From NCBI GenBank assembly GCA_030682655.1, contig JAUXNU010000100.1, forward strand, positions 1-47,955: DNA of 47,955 nucleotides, written 5' to 3'. The notes below the pieces were generated by a model, which saw nothing but the letters and a program-made list of their open reading frames with translations, was not told the origin of the DNA and did no database searches. The stretch is from Actinomycetota bacterium (GTDB lineage Bacteria; Actinomycetota; Coriobacteriia; Anaerosomatales; JAUXNU01). The position numbers and the translations under genes were made by a program. Every line of letters starts with the position of its first letter. The first letter of the stretch is position 1. Shown here piece after piece: positions 23,157-31,792 of the stretch.

Positions 23157-24754
23157 GTCGCGGCCTCTCCCTCATTCGGTGCCCCGACGCGCGCGCCGCC
23201 GACGGCTGTCCCGGGCCCGATGCGCGGTGAGCGCACCCGGTTCTTCCCGCTGTTCTTGGCGTGGTAGAGCGCATCGTCAGCGAGCCGCAGCAGCGACTCC
23301 TTGTCGCGCGCATGGTGCGGATAGGTCGCAAGTCCGAGGGACACGGTGATGTGGCAGGACCGATCTCCGTCCGAATCTGCGAACAAGTGGCTCGCAATGG
23401 CCTCGCGAATCTTCTCGGCCACGACGAAGACTCCAGCGCCGTCGGTCTCCGGCAGGATAACGGAGAACTCCTCACCGCCGTAGCGCGCCACCACATCGAC
23501 CTCGCGCACCGAGTTCCTGAGCACGGTGCCGAGCTCCGCAAGGGCCAGATCGCCCGCGATGTGTCCCTGCGTATCGTTGAAGCGCTTGAACTCATCGACG
23601 TCGAGCATGACGAAGGAGACGTCCTTCGAGTAGCGGCGCGCGCGCTCGATCTCCTCGTCGAGACGCTGCTGGAGGTAGCGATAGTTGTTAAGGCCGGTCA
23701 GCTCATCTGTTATGGCAAGCCGCTTCGTGAGCTTGTAGAGCTGCGAGTTCTCAACCGCGACAACAAGCTCGCTCGCCACTGCTTGCAGCACGAGCCGGTC
23801 CTCCTCGGTCAGGTCGTCCACGGCACCCGACTCGGCGCAGAACACAACCATCATCTGATGGTGATCGAGTATCGACAGACACGTGTAGTGGTCGTCGGTG
23901 ACCGGCATGCCCCCAGCCAGTTCGCGGAAACGCGGAGGCACAACGGCCCCATCGCCGCTCATGCCGACACTGGCGCTGAACAGCGTGCGTGACTTCTGGC
24001 GATCGATCACGAACAGGCAGCATGACGGTACGTCGATGACCTTCGTGACTATGTCGAGGACGAGCGGCCCCACCCGGTCGAAATCGAGGCTTGAGTGGAT
24101 GATCTCGTTCATCTGGGACACGGCTTGCAGTTCCGCAAGGCGGCGGCGCAGCTGGGTGTTGAGCACGTCCTTCTCTTCCCGGCTAGCTTCGATCTCGCTT
24201 TCGCGCTCGCGATAGCGCCCGGCCATCGCCGTAGCGATGGCGGCAACGAATCCGATCGCAGCGGTCTTGACGAGGATGAACCCGAGCGCCGGAAGATCAT
24301 TCGGCATCTCGGCTATGTTGTGCGCGATGAGATAGGTGAATGCTGCAGCGGCGGCAATGATCATCCCGTCCCGCCGACGCACCACGTAGCTGTAGAACAC
24401 AGGAATGGAGATCAGCGCGGGGTAGACCGGGTCCTCGTATGCGTGCAAAGCAATCGTGAGCGCACCCAGTCCGACAAGGTCCAGCGGTGCCAGCCAGGTG
24501 AGAAGCTGCGTCAACTCGACGTCCTCGCGGCGCCTGAGTGCGAAATACGCCACTGTGACAACCGTGAAGACTCCGGCTGCGACAAGGACGATCGGCATGC
24601 GCATGTCGTTCTTGATGTACGTGCCAAGAATGGCGAGCGCCACTACCAGCACATACAGGACGACACGGACGCGCGCGTACGTGCGCTTGGCTTGCAGATC
24701 GAACTCTGTATCTGAGGGGTGCGCCACTGCGCTCCGCATCTGTCGTTTCCACAT
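23153..24754 (-). CDS. Membrane-bound diguanylate cyclase (TM-GAF-GGDEF)
   Basis: The 533-residue protein has five or six N-terminal membrane segments (about 30-190), a short coiled coil (about 195-220), a GAF-like domain (about 225-370) and a GGDEF domain (about 375-510). The active-site motif is GGEEF, and RxxD of the inhibitory site (REVD) precedes it at the proper spacing. It should make c-di-GMP and be product-inhibited. ATG 24754 is chosen as the last start before the membrane region; the frame runs to 24967 through an intergenic palindrome. pheA overlaps its 3' end. This is the likely local source of the ligand for the riboswitch at 4325-4410. Confidence 0.93.
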   Translation of the reverse strand: MWKRQMRSAVAHPSDTEFDLQAKRTYARVRVVLYVLVVALAILGTYIKNDMRMPIVLVAAGVFTVVTVAYFALRRREDVELTQLLTWLAPLDLVGLGALTIALHAYEDPVYPALISIPVFYSYVVRRRDGMIIAAAAAFTYLIAHNIAEMPNDLPALGFILVKTAAIGFVAAIATAMAGRYRERESEIEASREEKDVLNTQLRRRLAELQAVSQMNEIIHSSLDFDRVGPLVLDIVTKVIDVPSCCLFVIDRQKSRTLFSASVGMSGDGAVVPPRFRELAGGMPVTDDHYTCLSILDHHQMMVVFCAESGAVDDLTEEDRLVLQAVASELVVAVENSQLYKLTKRLAITDELTGLNNYRYLQQRLDEEIERARRYSKDVSFVMLDVDEFKRFNDTQGHIAGDLALAELGTVLRNSVREVDVVARYGGEEFSVILPETDGAGVFVVAEKIREAIASHLFADSDGDRSCHITVSLGLATYPHHARDKESLLRLADDALYHAKNSGKNRVRSPRIGPGTAVGGARVGAPNEGEAAT

Positions 24755-24757
24755 CTT

Positions 24758-24791
24758 CACACGTGGGCTACGTGTGGCACTATAGTGCCAC
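24758..24791. promoter_or_regulatory. Two abutting inverted repeats between divergent genes (possible operator/promoter)
   Basis: CACACGT-GGGCT-ACGTGTG (24758-24776) overlaps by three bases the perfect 18-bp palindrome GTGGCACTATAGTGCCAC (24774-24791). The centre CTATAG could serve as a -10 box in either direction. The site lies between the starts of the GGDEF gene (minus) and larB (plus), suggesting one regulator controls both. Confidence 0.6.
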
Positions 24792-24851
24792 GCCCCCACA
24801 AGCCCGTCGAACCTCAGGGTATGAGTGTCATCGCCAAGAGAGAGGCGCTTC

Positions 24852-25643
24852 ATGGATCCCCAAGACCTTCGTTCCCTTCTTGAGTCAGTTGCAGCGGGAA
24901 CCGTCGACACCGACGGCGCCTTCGAACAGCTGCGCACTCTCCCGTTCTCCGACATCGACGTGGCCAAGGTGGACCATCACAGAGCGCTGCGATGTGGGTT
25001 CCCGGAAGTAATCTTCTGCCAGGGCAAGACGCCCGGGCAGGTCCGAAGCGTCGCGCGCGAACTGCTCGACCACGGAGATGTCGTGTTGGCCACGCGGGCC
25101 AGTGCGTCGCAGTACCAGGCGCTCGCCCAGATAGCGCCTGACGCGCGCTACTTCGAGGCGTCGCGGCTCATTGTGGTCGACCGCCGCACCGACCCGCCCC
25201 GCACCGGTCACATCGTTGTTGCGTCCGGCGGCACCGCGGATTCTCCGGTAGCGGAGGAGGCCGCCATCTGCGCGGAGGTCATGGGCAACCGGGTGACCCG
25301 CGTGTTCGACGTCGGTGTCGCAGGCCTTCACCGCCTGCTCGCGCATCAGGAAACCCTGCACTCAGCCCGCGCAATCATCGCGGTGGCCGGTATGGAGGGC
25401 GCCTTGCCCTCGCTCGTCGCGGGCCTTGTGTCGGTCCCGGTCATCGCGGTTCCGACATCTGTCGGCTACGGTGTGAGCTTCGGCGGAGTCGCTCCTCTCC
25501 TCACGATGCTCAACTCATGTGCCTCGGGAATCGGGGTCGTCAACATCGACAACGGATTCGGGGGCGCGGCCCTGGCAAGCAGGATAAACCACACGCCCCC
25601 GGCCGAGGACTCTCCGGCCGATGCCACCCCTGAGCAGCCGTGA
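24852..25643 (+). CDS. larB: Nickel-pincer cofactor biosynthesis protein LarB
   Basis: The 263-residue protein has an N-terminal helical part and a C-terminal PurE-like domain (about 115-245) with VVASGGTADSPVAEEAA, VFDVGVAGLHRLL and AVAGMEGALPSLVAGLV. LarB carboxylates and hydrolyses nicotinic acid adenine dinucleotide, giving the first intermediate of the nickel-pincer cofactor used by lactate racemase and relatives. ATG 24852 has AGAGAGG upstream. Its stop overlaps the GTG of larC. No larE or larA gene is in the window. Confidence 0.95.
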   Translation: MDPQDLRSLLESVAAGTVDTDGAFEQLRTLPFSDIDVAKVDHHRALRCGFPEVIFCQGKTPGQVRSVARELLDHGDVVLATRASASQYQALAQIAPDARYFEASRLIVVDRRTDPPRTGHIVVASGGTADSPVAEEAAICAEVMGNRVTRVFDVGVAGLHRLLAHQETLHSARAIIAVAGMEGALPSLVAGLVSVPVIAVPTSVGYGVSFGGVAPLLTMLNSCASGIGVVNIDNGFGGAALASRINHTPPAEDSPADATPEQP

Positions 25644-26803
25644 TCGCGTATCTCGACTGCACGAGCGGTATCTCCGGCGACAAGTTCCTGGCCGCCCTCA
25701 TCGATGCCGGCCTTGCCGAGGAGACCCTCGCGGCCGCGCTCGATTCCCTGGGTATCGGCGCGCGCGTAGCGACCGCGCGGGCGGTGCGGGGCGGGTTCGA
25801 GGGTCTGTCGCTACGCGTTGACTCCGGCGATGTCCAGCCCTCCCGGAACTGGTGTGACATACGGGCGCTCATCAGCTCCTCGGCCTTGGACGCGCCCGTC
25901 ATCGAGGGCGCACTTGCCGCATTCGACCTGCTGGCCCGGGCCGAAGCACTGGTACATGGGGTTCCGGTCGACGAGGTCTACTTTCACGAGGTAGGGGCCG
26001 TCGACTCGATCGCGGACATCGTCGGGGTTGCCCTTGGGCTGCACGTTTTGGGCATCACCGGGCTGTACTGTTCGCCCGTATCGCTCGGCTGGGGCACCGT
26101 CGACACCGAGCACGGAACACTCCCCGTGCCTGCCCCTGCCACCGCCGAGCTGCTCCAGGGCATCCCGGTAGTCGGGGGACCAGCCGAAGGCGAGATGACG
26201 ACGCCCACTGGCGCGGCTCTCTTGCGAGCGCATGTCGTCGCCTACGGCCCGATGCCCGCCATGCGCGTCGAGCGCATAGGCCGGGGGGCCGGCTCTCGCG
26301 AACTGTCCGTACCGAACGTCGCGCGCCTGTTCTTTGGCGAGGCGGAGCATGGCGAGGCTGAAACTGAACCGGTCGTGCTCCTTGAGTCCAACATCGATCA
26401 CCTCTCGCCCGAGCATGCCGCATTCGCGGCCGAACAGCTGCTCGAAGACGGTGCGCTCGACGTGTGGCAGACCCCGATCGTCATGAAGAAGGGGCGCGCG
26501 GCGACCCTGATCAGCGTGCTCGTTCGCGCGGGTGACGAAGCGCGAACGGCTGCTTCGATCATGGAGCTCACGGGCACGCTGGGCGTCCGCATCGCACCAA
26601 CAGCGAGGTATGCGGCAACGCGAACCATCGTGCATGCCGAAACGATCTGGGGACCGGTTGCCGTCAAGGTCGCCGACTTCTCCGGCGCACCGCGCTACCG
26701 GGCCGAATACGAGGATTGCGCCCGCATCGCGCGGGAACAGGGCGTCCCCATCCGCGAAGTATGTGAAGCTGCGGAGAGGGCTGCGCGCGACGACAGCGCG
26801 TAG
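25640..26803 (+). CDS. larC: Nickel-pincer cofactor nickel insertase LarC
   Basis: The 387-residue protein starts AYLDCTSGISGDKFLAALIDAG, contains DEVYFHEVGAVDSIADIVG and VDTEHGTLPVPAPATAELLQG, and ends with a ferredoxin-like C-terminal domain. LarC inserts Ni into the dithiolated pyridinium precursor using CTP. In Lactiplantibacillus the gene is split by a programmed frameshift; here it is one continuous frame. It overlaps larB by four bases, so the two are translationally coupled. Confidence 0.95.
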   Translation: MIAYLDCTSGISGDKFLAALIDAGLAEETLAAALDSLGIGARVATARAVRGGFEGLSLRVDSGDVQPSRNWCDIRALISSSALDAPVIEGALAAFDLLARAEALVHGVPVDEVYFHEVGAVDSIADIVGVALGLHVLGITGLYCSPVSLGWGTVDTEHGTLPVPAPATAELLQGIPVVGGPAEGEMTTPTGAALLRAHVVAYGPMPAMRVERIGRGAGSRELSVPNVARLFFGEAEHGEAETEPVVLLESNIDHLSPEHAAFAAEQLLEDGALDVWQTPIVMKKGRAATLISVLVRAGDEARTAASIMELTGTLGVRIAPTARYAATRTIVHAETIWGPVAVKVADFSGAPRYRAEYEDCARIAREQGVPIREVCEAAERAARDDSA

Positions 26804-26816
26804 CGACCCGCTACGC

Positions 26817-26841
26817 GGCAGCCCCGCCAGGCGGGGCTGCC
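26817..26841 (+). terminator. GC-rich hairpin after larC, possible terminator
   Basis: A perfect 11-bp stem (GGCAGCCCCGC / GCGGGGCTGCC) with a three-base loop, 14 bases after the larC stop. No T tract follows on either strand, so it may act as a weak or factor-assisted terminator for both convergent units. Confidence 0.5.
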
Positions 26842-26896
26842 AGGCAGGGCCGACGTCGGTGCTCGCTGATCTTGTCTAGCGCCCGCAAGCCCCGAA

Positions 26897-27028
26897 CTAA
26901 GTTGGCGCTGGGACCCTCATGTGGAGATGCCGTTGGCAGGAGTCCCACTTCATGAATCGGCAGAAACAGTCCGCGGGATAACCCTCGCAGCAAAGGTTGC
27001 GGGCATGGTTCTCGCGCCTCGCCCGCAA
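26897..27028 (-). CDS. Possible 43-residue Cys-rich protein
   Basis: A short minus-strand frame 25 bases downstream of the helicase gene reads CCEGYPADCFCRF, then MKWDSCQRHLHMRVP, with five cysteines and two nearby histidines, the look of a small metal-binding protein. The best in-frame start is TTG 27028 and it has only a weak ribosome site; an out-of-frame ATG at 27006 has a better one. The same stretch has several inverted repeats, so an RNA cannot be excluded. Low confidence. Confidence 0.28.
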   Translation of the reverse strand: MRARRENHARNLCCEGYPADCFCRFMKWDSCQRHLHMRVPAPT

Positions 27029-27053
27029 GGTGGGCCACCGAATCGGCAGCCGA

Positions 27054-28280
27054 CTAGAAGCGACGTGTGCTCGTGCGCCCCCCGCGCTTCCCGACGCCGC
27101 CCGAGAATACGCGCCGGGGAGCCGCCGACGCCGTTTCGCGGTCCACGTCAGGAATCACGCGATCGCGATACTCGAAACCCTCCACGTCGCGGGTGGGAAC
27201 CACGGTGTCGATGGCGCTCTCGATCTCACGCCAGGCCGTCATCTCCTCGTATGAGAGGAGTGTGATCGCGATACCCGTCTCCCCCGCGCGGGCGGTGCGT
27301 CCGATGCGATGCACGTAGTCATCCGGACGCTCGGGCGCATCGTAGTTGATCACGTGTGTGATGCCATCGACATCGATACCTCGGGCCATTACGTCCGTGG
27401 ATATGAGAAGCGCGTGCTTGCCATTCCGGAAGCCCTCGAGCGTTTGCGTGCGGGTAGACTGAGGGAGGTCGCTGTGAATGGTCGCCGCCTCGACACCGCT
27501 GGAGTTGAGCGCCGCCGCAAGCCGGTCAGCCCGCCGCTTTGTCCGTGTGAACACGATGGCCCGGTATTCGGTCGTCTGCTTGAGCAGGGCGACCATGAGT
27601 TCGGTCTTCTGCATCGAGCTCACCGGATACGCGTACTGCGCGACCTCGCTCACTGGGGTGGAGGACGGAGCGACGTCGACGCGAACCGGGTCGTGCAACG
27701 TGTCACCGATGACGCGGAGGACCGCGCTTGAGAGGGTCGCCGAGAAGAGCATGTTCTGCCGCTTGGGCATAAGTAGTCTCAGAATCTTGCGCACATCCGG
27801 CCAGAACCCCATGTCGAGCATGCGGTCCGCCTCATCAAGCACCAGCAGTTCCACGTGAGACAGGTCGACATCCCCGCGTTGCTGGAGATCGAGAAGCCGT
27901 CCCGGTGTGGCCACGAGCATATCCACGCCCGCGTGCAGCCCCTTGATCTGCGACTTATAGCCCACTCCCCCGTAGACGGCGAGCACGCTGTGGTGCGTGT
28001 GGTGCGCCACGGCTCGCGCGACCTTCTCGATCTGCACGGCGAGCTCGCGGGTCGGTGTGACGACCAACGCTATGGGTCGCTTGCGATGCGGTATGGACTG
28101 CAGCAGGGGAAGCACGAAAGCCGCCGTCTTCCCGGTGCCGGTCTGAGCGCAAGCTAGGACGTCTCGTCCTTCAAGCACATATGGTATCGCCTGCTCCTGA
28201 ATCGGTGTCGGCTCATCGAAGCCGAGCTCCGCAATAGCCTCGAGCACAGCTCCGTCAAGTCCAAGGTCAGAAAACCCCAT
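27054..28280 (-). CDS. DEAD-box RNA helicase (RhlE-like)
   Basis: The 408-residue helicase has all core motifs: Q motif (FDEPTPIQEQAIP), AQTGTGKT, PTRELA, TPGRLLD, DEAD, SAT, FTRTKRRADRL, ARGIDV and HRIGRTARAG. The tail is short and basic (GGVGKRGGRTSTRRF), as in RhlE-type enzymes. It unwinds RNA in ribosome assembly or mRNA turnover. ATG 28280 follows AAAGGAG. The 193 bases upstream of it hold nothing I can name. Confidence 0.96.
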   Translation of the reverse strand: MGFSDLGLDGAVLEAIAELGFDEPTPIQEQAIPYVLEGRDVLACAQTGTGKTAAFVLPLLQSIPHRKRPIALVVTPTRELAVQIEKVARAVAHHTHHSVLAVYGGVGYKSQIKGLHAGVDMLVATPGRLLDLQQRGDVDLSHVELLVLDEADRMLDMGFWPDVRKILRLLMPKRQNMLFSATLSSAVLRVIGDTLHDPVRVDVAPSSTPVSEVAQYAYPVSSMQKTELMVALLKQTTEYRAIVFTRTKRRADRLAAALNSSGVEAATIHSDLPQSTRTQTLEGFRNGKHALLISTDVMARGIDVDGITHVINYDAPERPDDYVHRIGRTARAGETGIAITLLSYEEMTAWREIESAIDTVVPTRDVEGFEYRDRVIPDVDRETASAAPRRVFSGGVGKRGGRTSTRRF

Positions 28281-28473
28281 GCATCTCCTTTGTGTTCACC
28301 GCGTCGAGCGATCTCGCCGCTCATCGTCAGAGCATCGCCCCCAGGGCCATACGTTCCGATGATACCCCGTGTGGCCCGGCTTTACTTGCGTGGGTCGCGT
28401 CCGGCACGTTCAGGCAGGTAGGATGGAGGGGCCTGGCCGAAGACCGTGACCCCGGCAGGCGAACCCCAGATCC

Positions 28474-28689
28474 CTAGAGGTGCCGGATGTAGTAGCGGCA
28501 GTGACGATTCCGAGGGCAGTCGGACGGCAGCTCTTTGAGCGGGAACGTCCAGTAGTCGCCCTCGACGAAGCAGCTGCACGCCCAGCGCCTTTCATCCTCA
28601 TTGATGCGCCTTTGGAACAGGTCGTCCTCGAGCGGGCGCTCCCGCCACCAAGTGCACTTCCCTTTGACGGGCGCGTAGCCCTCGCTCAT
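28474..28689 (-). CDS. Small Cys-rich conserved hypothetical protein
   Basis: The 71-residue product has six cysteines or so in pairs (GKCTWW, ACSCF, DCPRNRHCRYYI) with many aromatic residues, suggesting a small metal-binding fold. ATG 28689 has GGGAG upstream and the codon use is normal for this genome. No family name comes to mind. Confidence 0.7.
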   Translation of the reverse strand: MSEGYAPVKGKCTWWRERPLEDDLFQRRINEDERRWACSCFVEGDYWTFPLKELPSDCPRNRHCRYYIRHL

Positions 28690-28862
28690 GCGATCGCTCC
28701 CGGTAGCCCTCCTGCGTTACGTCCCATCATCGCACCTGCGTGCCCGGCGGAACTACCTGCCGAGGAACCTGTGGTGATTGTACCCTTCGGGCGGCCTCAC
28801 TCGTCGGCGGCGGGCGGTCGGGTCGGATAGGTCCGGCTCGAGAAGACGCCCCCGTAGACGCA

Positions 28863-28890
28863 GAACGACCCCGGAGGCCGGGGCCGTTCG
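28863..28890 (-). terminator. Terminator-like hairpin after tRNA-Leu
   Basis: On the minus strand GAACGGCCCCGG pairs with CCGGGGTCGTTC (one G-T pair, short loop) 10 bases past the tRNA 3' end. A few Ts follow. Probably ends the tRNA transcript. Confidence 0.65.
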
Positions 28891-28899
28891 ATGTCGCTT

Positions 28900-28985
28900 T
28901 GGTGCGGGTGAAAGGAGTTGAACCTTCACGGGGTTGCCCCCACATGGACCTGAACCATGCGCGTCTGCCATTCCGCCACACCCGC
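28900..28985 (-). tRNA. tRNA-Leu (CAG)
   Basis: Class II tRNA on the minus strand: acceptor GCGGGTG/CACCCGC, anticodon loop TTCAGGT (anticodon CAG), long variable arm, encoded CCA at 28900-28902, discriminator A as expected for Leu. Confidence 0.95.
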
Positions 28986-29061
28986 GTAGCGCGAGTAGTG
29001 ATGGTAGCACTGCTGGTCACAGTGCGCAAAGAGGGTGGATGTCGCAAGTGCGAAGATGGTG

Positions 29062-29904
29062 CTACGGCGCGGTCTCCCACGGCTGCACCTCATGGATCGC
29101 GTAGCCGTGCTCGGTGCCCCACTTCGTCGCGGCCGCCTTGGCCTCTTCGCTTCCGCTTGCCAGAATCGCGTTCGCCATCTTCACGTCGCCGAACTCCTCG
29201 AGGGCGGCTAGGATGTCGGCGTCGGGCACGCTGCCCCAGCCCCGAACCACGCCCACATATATGCGAAACGTCTTCTTGCTCGCCAGCATCTTCGAGAGCT
29301 CGTCCGGAGAATCGGCGAGTATCTCTGCCAGTCCGATCGAGGCCGGTCCAAACACATCCGCGTCCTTGCTTCCGAGCCGCTTGCGCAGCTCGGGCACGGC
29401 GGCCTGTCCTTGGCCGGCAAGACCCTCGCCGAGGGCTTCGACCGAGAAGACGACCGCCCGCTTCGCGTCGACCTGTTCGAGCAACGCCGACAGGACGCGC
29501 GGGTCCTCGAGCCCGCCGAACGCCCGGGCGAGAGCCGCCAGCTCCATCTTGCGCAGCGTGTCGTAGGTGTCGGTCGCGGGGTCGAGCGTGGCCACGTAGG
29601 CAAGAAGCGGCTCCACGGCGCGGGCGTCACCGGCGACACCCAGAGGGCCGACGGCCATCGAGGCCGTGTCGGGCGATTCGAGCAGGCCGAGGAGTGCGTC
29701 GACGGCTTCGGGCGTACCGAGCTCCCCGAGCGCAGCCACGGCATCGGAGCGCTTCGTGTAGTCGAGGTTCCGGTCCTTGGCCATCTCGACGAGGCCGGCC
29801 ACGTCCCCTTTGTCGCGCAGGCTTGACGCGGACGCGCCGCATCCAGCAAGGCCGAGCGAGCACACGAGCAGAGCAACGAGCAGTACGATGCGGCTCTTCT
29901 TCAC
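29062..29904 (-). CDS. HEAT-repeat lipoprotein
   Basis: The 280-residue product has a lipoprotein signal ending LGLAGC (Cys22) and six or so helical repeats of HEAT/armadillo type (AVAALGELGTPEAVDALLGLLES, PELRKRLGSKDADVFGPA...). It is anchored outside the membrane and probably binds another protein; no enzyme motif is seen. It is divergent from the membrane kinase operon. Confidence 0.85.
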   Translation of the reverse strand: MKKSRIVLLVALLVCSLGLAGCGASASSLRDKGDVAGLVEMAKDRNLDYTKRSDAVAALGELGTPEAVDALLGLLESPDTASMAVGPLGVAGDARAVEPLLAYVATLDPATDTYDTLRKMELAALARAFGGLEDPRVLSALLEQVDAKRAVVFSVEALGEGLAGQGQAAVPELRKRLGSKDADVFGPASIGLAEILADSPDELSKMLASKKTFRIYVGVVRGWGSVPDADILAALEEFGDVKMANAILASGSEEAKAAATKWGTEHGYAIHEVQPWETAP

Positions 29905-30027
29905 GGCAATCGCCTCCCTGCGGGGATTCTACGCCGGAACGTACCTCCCGGTCTCGTACATTCTGCTCGGCACGCTGACGGGCTCGCACGCTAGAATAGG
30001 CATCGCACCGGCGCACCGGGAGACTCC

Positions 30028-31755
30028 TTGGACCAGCCGCTCATCCTCGACAGGTACCGCCCGCTGACCGAGCTTGCGACCGGCGGCTTTGGCGAGGTAA
30101 CACTCGCCTACGACACGCGCATGCAGCGACGTGTCGCCATCAAGCGGCTGCCGTTCCCACACGACCGCTCCGGGCACCCCGTGACGCCTGCCGGCCTCGC
30201 CGAGGCAAGAACGGCCGCGCTACTCAACCATCCAAGCATCGTCACCGTCTACGAGTGGGACACCGACGATGATGAAGCGTTCATCATCATGGAGTACGTG
30301 GACGGCGCATCCCTGGCCGACCTGCTCGACGCATACCGGGGCCCGCTCGACGACGACGAGGCCGCAGCGGTGATCGAAGCGGTCGCCTCGGCACTCGAGT
30401 TCGCACACGACAACGGGGTGCTGCATCTCGACATCAAGCCGGAGAACGTTCTCATCACGCGCGACGGGCGCGTGAAGGTCACCGACTTCGGCGTGGCAAC
30501 GCTCTCGGCGGCGAGCGGCCACGGTCCCGCCGTCGGAGGCACGCTGGGCTACATGCCGCTCGAACAGCTCCGCACCGAGCGGGTCGACGAACGCACCGAC
30601 GTATGGGCCTTCGGCGCCTTGGCCTTCGAGATCCTCACCAACGCGAACCCGTTCGTTGCCGACAGTATCGAGGGCGCGATCTTCAAAGCCGAGATCGTCG
30701 AGCCTCCCGCCGCCGGGGAGTTCGAACCGTCGATCCCCCCGGCGATCGATCACATCCTCGCAGCCGCGCTGGAGACCCACCGCACCGACCGCTACTCCGG
30801 CGTGACGGAATTCGCGAATCGCCTGCTCGACCACCTCGGCGACGCGAGCGCTGGACGCGAGTCTCTTGCCGATGCGATAGCACTGCACTTCGCCGAGTCC
30901 GATGACTCTGCCGGCGGCGGCTTCGACACCCTCGGGCTGTGGGACCGCCTCGCGCCCCGCAGCGGCGCCGCCACGCGGGCGACCGCTGCCCTGCTGTCAG
31001 CCTGGCTCGCGTGGGCCGGCGCGCTGCCGCTCGGCTTCGGCACGGCAGCTGCCGCTGCCGTGGCCGGCCTGGTCGCGCTCGCGGCAGTCCTCGCGCCCGG
31101 CCTCGGCACCGGCCTCGCACTCCTCGTGCTGTGCGCCGGCATCGGCGCCGGTGCCTCGTGGCCGCTCGCAGCAGCCCTCGCCGCGATCGGGACCGCCGTC
31201 TGGCTCGCAGCCGGTCGCCGCGACAGCGGCGTCCTCGCGGCCCTCGTCGCGCCGCCGCTTGGCGTCGCGCATCTAGCGCCGACGGCCCCGCTGCTCGCCG
31301 GGTTCGCACTGTCGCCGCTGCGGGCGGCTCTCCTCGGCGGCTTCGGCGCGACGCTCACGATGCTCGCGTCGGCCGCATCCGGCGGCGAGGCCCCGTACCT
31401 CCTGGTCGCCTCGCGCTGGCTCACGGACCCCATCGGCCTCCGTGCTCCAGACGCCACCATAAGCGCACTCCTCACGTCCTCCGCCGCGCTCGCCCCCATC
31501 GTCGCCTGGGGCCTCGCCGCTGCCGCGATGTCGCTCGCCTGCCGCCGGGCATCCCGCCCCGCCGCGGTGCTCGGGGCGTTCCTTGGCACAGCTGCGCTGT
31601 ACGGGGGCTACGCGCTCGCTGACGCAATCGCCCGGCTCGGCAACACCTCGGCAACGTGGTCGGGGCAATCGTTGCTCCCACACGTGACCGCCTCTCTTAT
31701 ACTGATAGTGCTCGTCATCGCGGCCGGCCCTCCGGTCCGCGGCGAGGAAGAGTGA
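30028..31755 (+). CDS. Ser/Thr protein kinase with polytopic membrane domain
   Basis: The 575-residue protein has a kinase domain (about 8-280): ATGGFGEV, Lys39 in VAIK, HLDIKPEN with catalytic Asp135, and DFG Asp153. The HRD motif is HLD, so this is a non-RD kinase and may not need activation-loop phosphorylation. After a linker come eight or more hydrophobic segments (about 320-570), Ala/Leu-rich, without an external sensor domain. TTG 30028 with GGGAG upstream is the likely start. First gene of the cell-wall signalling operon, in the position where mycobacteria have other kinase genes; a TAGAAT box at 29992-29997 may be its -10. Confidence 0.92.
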   Translation: MDQPLILDRYRPLTELATGGFGEVTLAYDTRMQRRVAIKRLPFPHDRSGHPVTPAGLAEARTAALLNHPSIVTVYEWDTDDDEAFIIMEYVDGASLADLLDAYRGPLDDDEAAAVIEAVASALEFAHDNGVLHLDIKPENVLITRDGRVKVTDFGVATLSAASGHGPAVGGTLGYMPLEQLRTERVDERTDVWAFGALAFEILTNANPFVADSIEGAIFKAEIVEPPAAGEFEPSIPPAIDHILAAALETHRTDRYSGVTEFANRLLDHLGDASAGRESLADAIALHFAESDDSAGGGFDTLGLWDRLAPRSGAATRATAALLSAWLAWAGALPLGFGTAAAAAVAGLVALAAVLAPGLGTGLALLVLCAGIGAGASWPLAAALAAIGTAVWLAAGRRDSGVLAALVAPPLGVAHLAPTAPLLAGFALSPLRAALLGGFGATLTMLASAASGGEAPYLLVASRWLTDPIGLRAPDATISALLTSSAALAPIVAWGLAAAAMSLACRRASRPAAVLGAFLGTAALYGGYALADAIARLGNTSATWSGQSLLPHVTASLILIVLVIAAGPPVRGEEE

Positions 31756-31792
31756 CCCGCAGGCGGGTCGCAACCGAAACCAAGGGGCGCAC

